From the NCBI RefSeq assembly GCF_003231275.1, contig NZ_QKVL01000002.1, positions 248,001 through 312,000 on the forward strand: DNA of 64,000 nucleotides, given 5' to 3'. A model generated the notes under the pieces. That model was given only the letters and a program-made list of their open reading frames with translations. It had not been told where the DNA came from and made no database searches. This document shows, piece after piece, positions 28,726 through 37,348 of the stretch (the stretch's first letter is position 1; every line of letters starts with the position of its first letter). Origin of the DNA: Pseudomonas huaxiensis. Its GTDB lineage: Bacteria > Pseudomonadota > Gammaproteobacteria > Pseudomonadales > Pseudomonadaceae. A program made the translations under genes and the position numbers.

Positions 28726-28800
28726 AAATGTTTGGCCCGTTTCCCACCGCTCATCAGTCCTTAGATATGACACTGCCACATACATAGGGACACCTTATCC

Positions 28801-31314
28801 ATGATTCACGCTTCCACAGCGGTCAGCCATACCGTGCCAGCCCTCGATAAACCCTGCGCGCCTCGCTATCGACGGATGCTTGCCTTGAGCGCCCTGACGC
28901 TCGCCTTGCAGGGGCTGGGGGTCTGCGCCTGGGCGGCGCCGATTCAGGCGCCGCAAACCTACAGCATCGGTTCCGGCAGCCTGGCTCAGGTGCTGGCGCG
29001 GTTCGCGAGTGAAGGCGGGATCACCTTGCAGTACACCCCCGAATTGGCCCGCGGCCTGTCCAGCCCGGGGCTGGAAGGACGCTACGGTATCGAAGAGGGA
29101 TTTTTGCGGGTGCTTGCCGGCACCGGTTTGCAAGTCATACGCCGTGGGGACGGCGTCTATGGCCTGGAGCCTGCGCCGCTGAACACACCGGCAGGCGCCT
29201 TGAACCTGGAGCCGTTGAGCATCACCGGTCGACAAGTCGATGCGACCACCGAGAATTCCGGTAGCTACACGTCCAGTGCGGTCACCATCGGCAAGTCGAC
29301 TCACCGCCTGAAAGACATCCCGCAGTCGGTCAGCGTGGTGACGCGCAAGGCCATGGACGACCAACGCCTCGACACTCTGGATGAAGTGCTGGAAAAAACC
29401 ACCGGCGTCACCACGTTCCAGAGTCCGTCCGGCGGCAAGTACATCTACTCGCGCGGCTTCGAGGTGGAAACCATCCAGTACGACGGCGTGCCGCTCGACC
29501 GCCGCTACTACGCCATCGGCAGCAGCTTCACTTCCGACACCCTGCTGTATGACCGCGTCGAAGTCCTGCGCGGCGCCAACGGCCTGTTGCAAGGCAGCGG
29601 CAACCCCGGCGCGGCCATCAACCTGGTGCGCAAACGCCCGAAAGCCGAGGCCGCGCTCTCCGTGACCGCCAGCGCCGGCTCCTGGGACACCTATCGCCAG
29701 ACCCTCGACGCCAGCGCCCCGCTCAGCGCCGACGGTGCGTTGCGCGGCCGCTTTGTGGCCGCGCACGAAGACCAGAACTACTTCTACGACACGGCCGAAA
29801 GCCGCAAGAACGTTCTCTACGGCATCCTCGAATACGACCTCAGCGACGCCACCACCCTCGCCGCCGGTGTGAGCGTGGAAGACCTGCATGCCGTACCGTT
29901 TTTCAGCGGCCTGCCGCGCAACAAGGACGGCAGCGCCGTGAGCGCGGGGCGTTCCACCTTCACCGGCGCCGACTGGAACAAGTGGGACAACAAACAAACC
30001 ACCTACTTCGCCGATATCACCCATGACTTCAACGAAGACTGGCGCCTGAAAGCCTCCGGCAGTTACATCCGCGAAACCAACTACATCCTCTACAGCTTCG
30101 GCCGCGGTTCCGTCGACCCGGCAACCGGCGACGGCATGCGCTCACGCGCTTACCTCTACGACTTCGAAAACGTCAACAAAGGCGCCGACATCAACCTCAC
30201 CGGCAAATGGCGCGCCTTCGACCTTGAGCACGAAGTGGTGGTGGGCGCCAACGCCAGCGACCTGAAGACCGATGACCTGCAAGGCGGCCTGCTCAACCTA
30301 GGAGCGATCAACCTCTACGACCCGGTTTCGCCACAGAAACCCAGCATGGAGCAACTGCTCGGCACCACCTATGCCGGCACCTCCAGGGGCAAGATCAGCC
30401 AGAACGGCGTTTATGGCGTGGTGCGCTACAAGCTGACAGAGCCCTTGACCCTGGTGCTGGGCGGACGGGCCAGCAACTACAAATACGACTACGAACTGCA
30501 CCGCTTCAATACCGCCTCACCCACGCCGGCCCATGCCAGGGAAAGCGGCGAGTTCACGCCGTATGGCGGCCTGATCTACGCGCTGAATGATCAGTGGTCG
30601 ACCTATGTGAGCTACGCCGACATCTTCAAACCACAAACGGAACTGAGCGAAGACAGTGCCGCGCTGAAACCGCTTGAAGGCTCCAACTATGAGATCGGCC
30701 TGAAAGGCGAACTGTTCGACGGCCGCGTCAACACCAATATCGCGATCTTCCGCGTCGATCAGAAAAACCGCGCCCAGTACGACTACAACTCTGTGTGCGG
30801 GCAGAACGGCGAAGACAACTGCTACGTGTCCGGGGGCAAGGTTCGCGCCGAAGGCTTCGACGCGGAAATCAGTGGTGAAGTGCTGGCCGGCCTGCAACTC
30901 TTCGCGGGTTATACCTACACCACCACCGAGTACCTCAACGACCCGGGCGATGGCACCTCCGCATCCGGTGCAACCTTCAACAGCTACACCCCGCGCCATA
31001 TGCTGCGGTTCTGGGCCGACTACACGCTGCCGGATGATTTGAACCAATGGACCGTCGGGGGTGGCGCCAGCATTCAGAGCCGTAACTACCACTCCAACTT
31101 CGGTGGTACGGACGGCGTCGGAGACATCGAACAGGCCGGCTACGCCATCTGGAACGCCCGCCTTGCGTACCAGATCAACAAGAACTTCAGCGTCGCCCTG
31201 AACGGCAACAACCTCTTCGACAAGAAGTACTACTCCACCATCGGCTGGCTGTACGCGGCCAACCACTACGGTGATCCGCGTAACTACACGGTGACGCTGA
31301 AGGCTGATTTCTGA
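28801..31314 (+). CDS. TonB-dependent siderophore receptor with STN domain (cassette B)
   Basis: This 837-residue outer-membrane receptor has a long N-region before its signal-peptide core (LALSALTLALQGLGVCAWA, cleavage near residue 45). STN follows at about 50-105 (YSIGSGSLAQVLARFASEGG). The plug carries KDIPQSVSVVTRKAMDDQRL and VEVLRGANGLLQGSGNPGAAINLVRKR; the barrel ends in VTLKADF. AGGGA about nine bases upstream supports the ATG at 28801. Together with the sigma and FecR genes it forms a complete cell-surface-signalling unit for a ferric siderophore. A lone Cys pair (SVCGQNGEDNCYV) marks one extracellular loop. The ligand is unknown. Confidence 0.93.
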   Translation: MIHASTAVSHTVPALDKPCAPRYRRMLALSALTLALQGLGVCAWAAPIQAPQTYSIGSGSLAQVLARFASEGGITLQYTPELARGLSSPGLEGRYGIEEGFLRVLAGTGLQVIRRGDGVYGLEPAPLNTPAGALNLEPLSITGRQVDATTENSGSYTSSAVTIGKSTHRLKDIPQSVSVVTRKAMDDQRLDTLDEVLEKTTGVTTFQSPSGGKYIYSRGFEVETIQYDGVPLDRRYYAIGSSFTSDTLLYDRVEVLRGANGLLQGSGNPGAAINLVRKRPKAEAALSVTASAGSWDTYRQTLDASAPLSADGALRGRFVAAHEDQNYFYDTAESRKNVLYGILEYDLSDATTLAAGVSVEDLHAVPFFSGLPRNKDGSAVSAGRSTFTGADWNKWDNKQTTYFADITHDFNEDWRLKASGSYIRETNYILYSFGRGSVDPATGDGMRSRAYLYDFENVNKGADINLTGKWRAFDLEHEVVVGANASDLKTDDLQGGLLNLGAINLYDPVSPQKPSMEQLLGTTYAGTSRGKISQNGVYGVVRYKLTEPLTLVLGGRASNYKYDYELHRFNTASPTPAHARESGEFTPYGGLIYALNDQWSTYVSYADIFKPQTELSEDSAALKPLEGSNYEIGLKGELFDGRVNTNIAIFRVDQKNRAQYDYNSVCGQNGEDNCYVSGGKVRAEGFDAEISGEVLAGLQLFAGYTYTTTEYLNDPGDGTSASGATFNSYTPRHMLRFWADYTLPDDLNQWTVGGGASIQSRNYHSNFGGTDGVGDIEQAGYAIWNARLAYQINKNFSVALNGNNLFDKKYYSTIGWLYAANHYGDPRNYTVTLKADF

Positions 31315-31380
31315 GGTTGATGGCGACCTGGTGCCAGGCGACAGTTTTTTAGTGCTTTCAAGATCGAGCGCCGCAGGGGC

Positions 31381-31481
31381 GGCGCATCGCCGGCAAGCCG
31401 GCTCCCACAGTGTTTTGATCCAGCCTCAACATCTCGGGCGTGTTCAAGACCCTGTGGGAGCTGGCTTGCCAGCGATGCGCC
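31381..31481. repeat. REP inverted repeat, GTGGGAGCTGGCTTGCCAGCGATG family
   Basis: Near-complementary 30-base arms lie at 31381-31410 and 31452-31481. Each carries the GTGGGAGC(T/C)GGCTTGCC core in opposite orientation, separated by 41 bases. This is a different REP subfamily from the copies at 14036 and 52289. It fills the gap between receptor B and the convergent acetyltransferase gene. Confidence 0.88.
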
Positions 31482-31530
31482 CGCCCGCGCGGCGCACCAT
31501 CTCAAGGGCGCTAAACACTACCATCGACCC

Positions 31531-31977
31531 TCAAGACAACGGCTTCTCCATCGGCTGATACACCAGCCCAGCGAACTCACCAACGTCCCCTGCCAGAACA
31601 AATCCGTACCGCTCGTAAGCAGCCACTGAAGACAATGACGCCCTGACCGTCACGACCTCCCCCCTGGCCTGCTCCAACGCCGCGCTCATCAGGTGCAGAC
31701 CGATGCCTCGACGCTGCGAGCCTGGCGCGACGAACAGCATCGCCACATGACGCCCCTCCTTGAGCTCGATCAACCCGCTGAGCACCCCTTCCGCGACACA
31801 CACCAGCATCAGGTTGTCGCCCTCCATACGCTCGGCAAACGCCTGCTCCGATGCCACCTTGGCGAAGGTTTCAACGCCCTGCGCCGACAGGGAGGGCGCA
31901 ACCGCCGCCATAAATGACGCCTGGCACAGGGCACTGGCGCGGGGCAGGTCGTCGTGGGTCAGTTTGCGTATCTGCAT
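31531..31977 (-). CDS. GNAT-family N-acetyltransferase
   Basis: This 148-residue enzyme opens MQIRKLTHDDLPRASALCQ. The acetyl-CoA-binding motif A is clear: VAMLFVAPGSQRRGIGLHLMSAAL (V..xxQxxGxG/A pattern). The C-terminal part has VRASLSSVAAYERYGFVLAG, the usual motif B with AxxxYExxGF. Start chosen at the ATG at 31977 since the upstream extension lacks family similarity. The acceptor substrate is unknown. It ends near the REP element, convergent with receptor B. Confidence 0.88.
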   Translation of the reverse strand: MQIRKLTHDDLPRASALCQASFMAAVAPSLSAQGVETFAKVASEQAFAERMEGDNLMLVCVAEGVLSGLIELKEGRHVAMLFVAPGSQRRGIGLHLMSAALEQARGEVVTVRASLSSVAAYERYGFVLAGDVGEFAGLVYQPMEKPLS

Positions 31978-32046
31978 GGCATTTCGTCCGTGTCTGCAAG
32001 TTGTGTTCGCCACTCAAAACATCCGAGCCTGGCAAGGCTCCCACCC

Positions 32047-32547
32047 TCAAAGCGGCTGAACTTTCCAGTTCCAGCCAAAAGTTTGCGCGCAAGGCGCCAA
32101 CCAACGGCGCAAGTGCGGATTATTCGCCAACGTTTCAGGTTCAACACCGCGAGCACCGATATTGGCATGAGGTAAAAAGCGCACATCCAGGCTCTTTTCC
32201 AGTTGCTCGATCAACCGGGGAAAATCCATGAGGCTCGCCAGCCGTGGCCACTTCACGAGTTTTCGATAGCGCAGTTGTTCGGAGTCAATGCGCAGATCAT
32301 CGTTGGGACGCCACTGGGCCAGGTAGAGGTTGTCATTACGCTCCAACTGGACGCGCCAGTGCCCGGTGCAAGGGACGAGCAGTTCGAGTTTCAAACTCTC
32401 AGGCCGCAACTTGTTGCGCTTGTAAAACCAGTGTTCGATGGGCTCGTTGCTCAGCACAACGGAGAAGGTGCTGTCATGCGGCATGGCGCCCAGGTCAAAT
32501 ATCGCGAACCATTGAGCCACCACTGACGGGCTGATTTCTTCCGGCAT
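32047..32547 (-). CDS. Conserved-looking soluble protein of unknown function
   Basis: This 166-residue protein has no signal peptide, membrane helix or motif that I recognise. It is rich in Trp and charged residues (VAQWFAIFDLGAMPHDS, PCTGHWRVQLERNDNLYLAQWRPNDDLRID). GC-rich codon use with no internal stops supports real coding. AGGAG lies about six bases before the ATG. It is separated by 69 bases from the acetyltransferase gene on the same strand, so co-transcription is possible. Confidence 0.65.
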   Translation of the reverse strand: MPEEISPSVVAQWFAIFDLGAMPHDSTFSVVLSNEPIEHWFYKRNKLRPESLKLELLVPCTGHWRVQLERNDNLYLAQWRPNDDLRIDSEQLRYRKLVKWPRLASLMDFPRLIEQLEKSLDVRFLPHANIGARGVEPETLANNPHLRRWLAPCAQTFGWNWKVQPL

Positions 32548-32669
32548 ACATACTCCTTGATCGTCGAACTGAAAACGGCCTTGTCAGGTAGCATGGCGGC
32601 CATTCTTGTCAGGAATGAAAAAGCAGCCATCATACGCATCCCGGCAGACGTTCAGAGGGAGTGGAAAAC

Positions 32670-32831
32670 ATGAATCGCCGTAAAAAGATCAACCAGCTGT
32701 TAAAAGCTCACGCGAAAAAGGCCAGCGCCAAACTGGCGCCCAAGAGCAAACCCAAATACATCAGCAAGGCTGACCGCTTGAAGCTGGAAGCCGAGCCCGC
32801 CCAGGACAATACCCTTTCGGCTGAAAGCTGA
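32670..32831 (+). CDS. DUF2986-type basic miniprotein
   Basis: This 53-residue protein (MNRRKKINQLLKAHAKKASA..., ending TLSAES) is Lys/Arg-rich in its first two thirds. The opening block MNRRKKINQLLKAHAKKA and the later KPKYISKADR match my memory of the DUF2986 family, found in many gammaproteobacteria with unknown function. AGAGGGAGTGG just upstream is a good ribosome-binding site. A nucleic-acid- or ribosome-associated role would fit the charge but is a guess. It is too short for most gene-length cutoffs. Confidence 0.82.
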   Translation: MNRRKKINQLLKAHAKKASAKLAPKSKPKYISKADRLKLEAEPAQDNTLSAES

Positions 32832-32949
32832 GCCCCGTTATTACTTTTGCCATAACACAAAGAGAGGATTTTCACGTTCAGGGCGCTTTTCAGATACTCC
32901 AACGCAAGGGAATCAGCCCTTACTCAAAGCCATGCAATGGAGTGTCTTC

Positions 32950-33129
32950 ATGTTGAATTCAGTACAGAAATCCGTATTGGTTACCGGTATCACCACCGTG
33001 GCGCTGATGGCGGCGCAAACCGCATTCGCGGCCGACGGCCTGGGCGGAGTGCTCGAAGGTTTCGGCGGCCTGTTGGACGAGGTGTTCAACGTTGCGGGAG
33101 AAGTCGTTCGGCGTCTGGGCGGTCGTTAA
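32950..33129 (+). CDS. Small secreted Gly-rich protein, unknown function
   Basis: This 59-residue protein has a signal peptide (MLNSVQKSVLVTGITTVALMAAQTAFA/ADG) and a 32-residue mature part rich in Gly and hydrophobics (DGLGGVLEGFGGLLDEVFNVAGEVVRRLGGR), which can be drawn as an amphipathic helix. I prefer the ATG at 32950, with GGAG eight bases upstream, over the ATG at 32932. It ends about 150 bases before cassette C. It could be a small periplasmic or secreted peptide; no family is recognised. Confidence 0.6.
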   Translation: MLNSVQKSVLVTGITTVALMAAQTAFAADGLGGVLEGFGGLLDEVFNVAGEVVRRLGGR

Positions 33130-33206
33130 CCGACAGCCGCTCCGTCCTTCCCCTGCTCCTGGCTCCTGCAAGGGAGCAGGCGGAACCAAGCCAAACGGAT
33201 AGATTT

Positions 33207-33225
33207 GCGAACGATTCTTAATCAC
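33207..33225 (+). promoter_or_regulatory. Degenerate Fur-like site upstream of cassette C
   Basis: GCGAACGATTCTTAATCAC matches the 19-base Fur consensus at 12 positions by hand alignment and shares GAACGATTC with the site before cassette A. It lies about 60 bases before the sigma gene. The call rests mainly on position. Confidence 0.42.
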
Positions 33226-33283
33226 TATATTCTTCGCGTTTTCCCGCCGGGCCCTGCCGGCTTCTGGACACGTGAGGTTCGCT

Positions 33284-33796
33284 TTGGCTGACGATCTGGG
33301 CCGGTTGTTTCGCCTTTATCACCGCGACTTGCAAAACATCGCCTATCGCCGTCTGGGCGATCGCGAGTTGGCGGCCGACCTCACCCAGGACACCTTCGTG
33401 CGCTACGCCGGCCTCGGCCAGCAGCAGCAAACCGACACCATCCTGAACCCACGCTTCTTCCTGATCCGGGTGCTCGGCAACCTGATCATCGACCTTGCCC
33501 GTGGGCGCAAACGCCAGGGCTCACCGGTTGACCTCACGGAAGTGCAGGACGAATTGCTCGACCCGCGTCCCGGCCCCGAACGGCTGTTCGAGTTGCGCCA
33601 GCAATTGCAGTGCCTGCACCTGGCCCTGAGCGAACTGCCGGAAAATTGCCGCACCGCGCTGCTGCTCAATCGCGTCGAGGGCCTGAGCCATCAGGCGATT
33701 GCCGAACGCCTGGAGGTTTCCGCGAGCATGGTCAGCAAATACATCATGCGTGCGTTGCGTCATTGCGTCCGCAGCCTTGAGCTGCTGGAGGACTGA
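33284..33796 (+). CDS. ECF sigma factor, FecI type (cassette C)
   Basis: This sigma factor is about 170 residues. I prefer the TTG at 33284 because GAGG lies six bases upstream; the in-frame GTG at 33272 overlaps that site. Region 2 shows LAADLTQDTFVRYAGL and NPRFFLIRVLGNLIIDLARGRKR; region 4 shows LSHQAIAERLEVSASMVSKYIMRALRHC. Sequence between the regions differs more from cassettes A and B than those two do from each other. The FecR gene follows after three bases. It should drive the receptor gene at 34853. Confidence 0.9.
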   Translation: MADDLGRLFRLYHRDLQNIAYRRLGDRELAADLTQDTFVRYAGLGQQQQTDTILNPRFFLIRVLGNLIIDLARGRKRQGSPVDLTEVQDELLDPRPGPERLFELRQQLQCLHLALSELPENCRTALLLNRVEGLSHQAIAERLEVSASMVSKYIMRALRHCVRSLELLED

Positions 33797-33799
33797 GCG

Positions 33800-34753
33800 A
33801 TGGCAACGATTCGCGCGAAAGACCTCGACTGTCCCCTGCCCGGCCTGACCGATGAAGCGCTGCAATGGTTGGTGGACCTGCACAGCGGCACGGCCGATGA
33901 CGGCGATTGGGCAAACTACCAGCGCTGGTGCGAGCGCTCCGAGCAGCATCAGGCGGCGTCGCTCGCCGCCGAACGGCTGTGGGAACGCTTGGGCAGTGCG
34001 CTGCAACGCCCCGCGCCTCGACGGCGCGCCGGCCCGGTCCTGGGACTCGTACTTGCGCTTGGTCTGGCCAGCGGCGCCGTGTGGCAGGTGCGCGAAGACG
34101 GATGGCTGGCCGACCAGCGCACCGGCGCGGGCGAGCGCCGCGAGCTGCAGTTGAGCGATGGCTCGCAGTTGCACCTGGCCCCGCAAACCCGTGTCGACAT
34201 CCAGATCGAAGGCAACCGCCGCACGCTGCGCCTGTACGCCGGCGAGCTGTTCGTGCAGGTCGCGGCCGACGCCTCGCGACCGTTCGAGGTGCAGGCAGCG
34301 GACGGTACGCTGCGCGCCCTCGGCACCGGCTTCGACGTGCGCCGCGGCGGTGCGCGAGTGCGCCTTGTGGTTACCGAACACAGCGTGGGCGTGACCCGTC
34401 AGGGCGTTGGTACGCAGACCGTGGTGCAGGCCGGTCAGACCATCACCTACGACGCCAATGGCGTGTCGAAACCGCTCGACGTGGACGCCGACAGCCTGAC
34501 CGCCTGGCGTCGCGACCGGCTGATCTTCGACGGCCAGCCGCTGGGCGAGGTGCTCGACGAACTGTCGCGGTATCACAAAGGACTGCTGTGGATCCGCGAT
34601 CCGGCGTTGCGCCAGTTGCCGGTCACCGGCCTGTTCGAAACCCGTGACCTCGACGCGCAACTGGCCTTGCTGCAACAGTCGCTGCCAATCCGCATCCGCA
34701 AATTGCCGTGGCTGACGGTGGTGGAGCCGGACGAGCAACGCAAAATTCAATAA
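33800..34753 (+). CDS. FecR-type sigma regulator (cassette C)
   Basis: This 317-residue protein has the N-terminal FecR domain (about 10-60, DEALQWLVDLHSGTADDGDWANYQRW), a membrane helix near 78-96 (PVLGLVLALGLASGAVW), the periplasmic FecR domain (LSDGSQLHLAPQTRVDIQIEG, RALGTGFDVRRGG) and an STN-like tail (LPVTGLFETRDLDAQLALLQQSLP). It is three bases downstream of the sigma gene. It should pass the receptor's ligand signal across the inner membrane. Confidence 0.91.
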   Translation: MATIRAKDLDCPLPGLTDEALQWLVDLHSGTADDGDWANYQRWCERSEQHQAASLAAERLWERLGSALQRPAPRRRAGPVLGLVLALGLASGAVWQVREDGWLADQRTGAGERRELQLSDGSQLHLAPQTRVDIQIEGNRRTLRLYAGELFVQVAADASRPFEVQAADGTLRALGTGFDVRRGGARVRLVVTEHSVGVTRQGVGTQTVVQAGQTITYDANGVSKPLDVDADSLTAWRRDRLIFDGQPLGEVLDELSRYHKGLLWIRDPALRQLPVTGLFETRDLDAQLALLQQSLPIRIRKLPWLTVVEPDEQRKIQ

Positions 34754-34852
34754 CCCGAAAATTTTTTCACGTGGCACTGTCAGGTTTGAAATCTTCAGCG
34801 TCTTTCCCATTTGAGAGTGATTTTTAATTAGCTGATTTCAGCGGGGAGAGAC

Positions 34853-37297
34853 ATGCAACAATCCTTCAAACGTGCCGCGCTCGGCCTGGCGATGAGTACG
34901 GCCTGCGGCCTGGCGTTTGCCGTAAGCACCCAGACACTGGCAGCCGATGCCGCGCAAAGCGCAACCCGTGCCTTTGCCATCCCGGCCGGCCCGCTCGGCC
35001 AGGCGCTGACGCGGTTCAGCGATCAAAGCGGCTTGCGCCTGATCGTCAACAGCGAGCTGCTGGCCGGGCGCAACAGCCCAGGCCTGAACGGCCATTACAG
35101 CGTCGCCCAGGGCGTGCAACGCCTGCTCGCCGGCAGCGGCCTGAGCGCGGCACTGAGCGGTGACACCCTGATGATCACCCAGGCCACACAAGAAGGCTCG
35201 GCGATGGAACTGGGCGTGACCCGGATCAATTCCGAGCAACTGGGCAGCACCACCGAAGGCAGCGGTTCCTACACCACCGGCGCGGTCACCCTGGGCAAGA
35301 GCGCGCAGAAGCTCAAGGACATCCCGCAGTCGGTCAGCGTGCTGACGCGCAAGCGCATGGACGACCAGAACATCGTCAACCTCAAGCAGGCGCTGGAAAA
35401 CACCACCGGCCTGAGCGCGATCAAGTCGCCCGGCTCCGGGCTGTTCATTTTCTCCCGTGGCTTCGACATCGAGAGTATCCAGTACGACGGCGTGCCGGTG
35501 CCGCGCAACGTCTATTCGCTGGGCAGCTACATCAGCGAGAACATGTCCATCTACGACCGCATGGAAGTCATGCGCGGTGCCGCCAGCCTGCTGCAGGGCG
35601 CGAACAATCCGGGCGGCGCGATCAACATGGTGCGCAAGCGCCCGCAGGCCGAGCCGACCGTCACCCTGACCACCAAGGCCGGGAGCTGGGACCGCTACGG
35701 CATGCAGCTCGACGCCGGCAATGCGCTTAACGATGAAGGGACTATCCGCGGCCGCGCCGTGGTCGACTACCAGAAGGGCAATTCCTTCACCGACTCGCTG
35801 TGGAACTGGGAGCAGACCGTCTACGCCGCGCTGGACTTCGACCTCAGCAGTGACACCACCCTGGGTGTGGGCGCGAGCAACAAGAAGACCCACTACCAGC
35901 CGTACATGATCGGCCTGCCGCGCAACCGTGACGGCAGCCGTCTGGACGTCGGCCGCTCGACCTACATCGGCGCCAACTGGAACCGCGCCAGCAGCGACCA
36001 GACCGCCGTGTACCTCGACCTCGAACACCGCTTCAACGATGCCTGGCGCTTCAAGGCCTCGGCCCTCGGCATGTTCGAATCCAACGAAGCGGTCTACCAG
36101 TTCATCACCGGCGCCGTGGGCCCTGGCCCGGCGCCGATCTATGCCGACTACGGCACCGACTTCAGCAACCACAACCTGGGCCTGGACATGTACGTCGACG
36201 GCCAGTTCGAAGGGCTGGGCTTCAAGCAGAGCCTGGTGCTGGGCGCCAACTATTCGAAATACACCACCGACGATGGCTATGCCCGCGCATTCACCCCGGG
36301 CGTGGACATCACCAACGTCAACCATGACCGCCCCTACCAGACCTACAACGGCATCGCCGACCGCGCCAACCTGACCACCAGCCAGTACGACGTGCGCCAG
36401 AAAGGCATGTACACCAGCTACCGGATCAACCTGCTGGAGCCGCTGACCCTGCTGCTGGGCAGCCGGGCGAGCTGGTATGAAATGAGCTACGACGCGAACA
36501 ACTACTTCCAGCGCGAGGTCAACGGCGATCCGGTGCACTCCACGGCCCAGAGCACCGGCAAGGTCACCCCGTTCGCCGGCCTGGTGTACGCGCTCAACGA
36601 GCAATGGTCGGCCTATGCCAGCTACGCCGACGTGTTCATCCCGCAGAGCGAGCGCGGCCTCAACCAGGCGCCGCTGAAACCGATCACCGGCACCAACTAT
36701 GAAGTCGGTATCAAGGGTGAGTTGATGGATGGCCGCCTGAACACCTCGCTGGCGGTGTTCCGCTACCTGCATGAAAACCGCGCGGTCGCCGACCTGGGCA
36801 GTGGTTTCGAGTGCGATGGCTGGTACTGCTCGATGGCCAGCGGCAAGGTGCGCAGCCAGGGCGTCGAACTGGAGGTGAACGGCGAGGTGCTGCCAGGTCT
36901 GCAACTGTCCAGCGGCTACACCTACAACACCACCCGCTTCATGGACGACCCGGAGCTCAAGGGCAAGACGTTCAGCACCTTCACCCCCAAGCACATGCTG
37001 CGGGTGTGGGCCGACTACCAGTTGCAGGGTGACCTGGAAGGCATCAGCGTCGGTGGCGGTGTCAACAGCCAGAGCCGGACCATCGGCTTCGACCGCGCCT
37101 ATGAAGCCAGCGGCTTCTCCATCTGGAGCGCGCGGGTGGCCTACAAGGTCAGCGATCAGGTCAGCGTGGCAGCCAACCTGAACAACCTGTTCGACAAGGA
37201 CTACCTGATCCCGTCATACGGGACGCTGACCGGCAACAACTACTTCGGCGACCCGCGCAACGTGATGTTCACCCTGACCTACACGCCGACCTTCTGA
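34853..37297 (+). CDS. TonB-dependent siderophore receptor with STN domain (cassette C)
   Basis: This 814-residue outer-membrane receptor has a signal peptide cleaved near residue 30 (AVSTQTLA/ADAAQS) and STN at about 40-95 (FAIPAGPLGQALTRFSDQSG). The plug carries KDIPQSVSVLTRKRMDDQNI and MEVMRGAASLLQGANNPGGAINMVRKR; the barrel ends in YTPTF. Barrel blocks (FSTFTPKHMLRVWADYQ, GDPRNVMFTLTYTP) are near-identical to those of receptor A, so A and C look like recent paralogues with perhaps related ligands. SD sequence GGGGAGAG precedes the ATG. Confidence 0.93.
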   Translation: MQQSFKRAALGLAMSTACGLAFAVSTQTLAADAAQSATRAFAIPAGPLGQALTRFSDQSGLRLIVNSELLAGRNSPGLNGHYSVAQGVQRLLAGSGLSAALSGDTLMITQATQEGSAMELGVTRINSEQLGSTTEGSGSYTTGAVTLGKSAQKLKDIPQSVSVLTRKRMDDQNIVNLKQALENTTGLSAIKSPGSGLFIFSRGFDIESIQYDGVPVPRNVYSLGSYISENMSIYDRMEVMRGAASLLQGANNPGGAINMVRKRPQAEPTVTLTTKAGSWDRYGMQLDAGNALNDEGTIRGRAVVDYQKGNSFTDSLWNWEQTVYAALDFDLSSDTTLGVGASNKKTHYQPYMIGLPRNRDGSRLDVGRSTYIGANWNRASSDQTAVYLDLEHRFNDAWRFKASALGMFESNEAVYQFITGAVGPGPAPIYADYGTDFSNHNLGLDMYVDGQFEGLGFKQSLVLGANYSKYTTDDGYARAFTPGVDITNVNHDRPYQTYNGIADRANLTTSQYDVRQKGMYTSYRINLLEPLTLLLGSRASWYEMSYDANNYFQREVNGDPVHSTAQSTGKVTPFAGLVYALNEQWSAYASYADVFIPQSERGLNQAPLKPITGTNYEVGIKGELMDGRLNTSLAVFRYLHENRAVADLGSGFECDGWYCSMASGKVRSQGVELEVNGEVLPGLQLSSGYTYNTTRFMDDPELKGKTFSTFTPKHMLRVWADYQLQGDLEGISVGGGVNSQSRTIGFDRAYEASGFSIWSARVAYKVSDQVSVAANLNNLFDKDYLIPSYGTLTGNNYFGDPRNVMFTLTYTPTF

Positions 37298-37314
37298 GGC
37301 CCGGCGTCACCCCA

Positions 37315-37340
37315 CGGGACGCCCGCCGCCGGGCGTCCCG
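37315..37340. terminator. 11-bp perfect hairpin between convergent genes
   Basis: CGGGACGCCCG (37315-37325) and CGGGCGTCCCG (37330-37340) pair perfectly around a CCGC loop. It lies between the stop of receptor C and the stop of the convergent alcohol dehydrogenase gene, so it probably ends transcription from both sides. No strong T-run follows on either strand. Confidence 0.7.
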
Positions 37341-37348
37341 CTCCCTGC

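Noticed and set aside
34838..36994. A long minus-strand frame opposite receptor C
   Set aside because: Receptor C has plug and barrel motifs in frame; the antisense translation is low-complexity Val/Ala/Gly-rich sequence with no motif.
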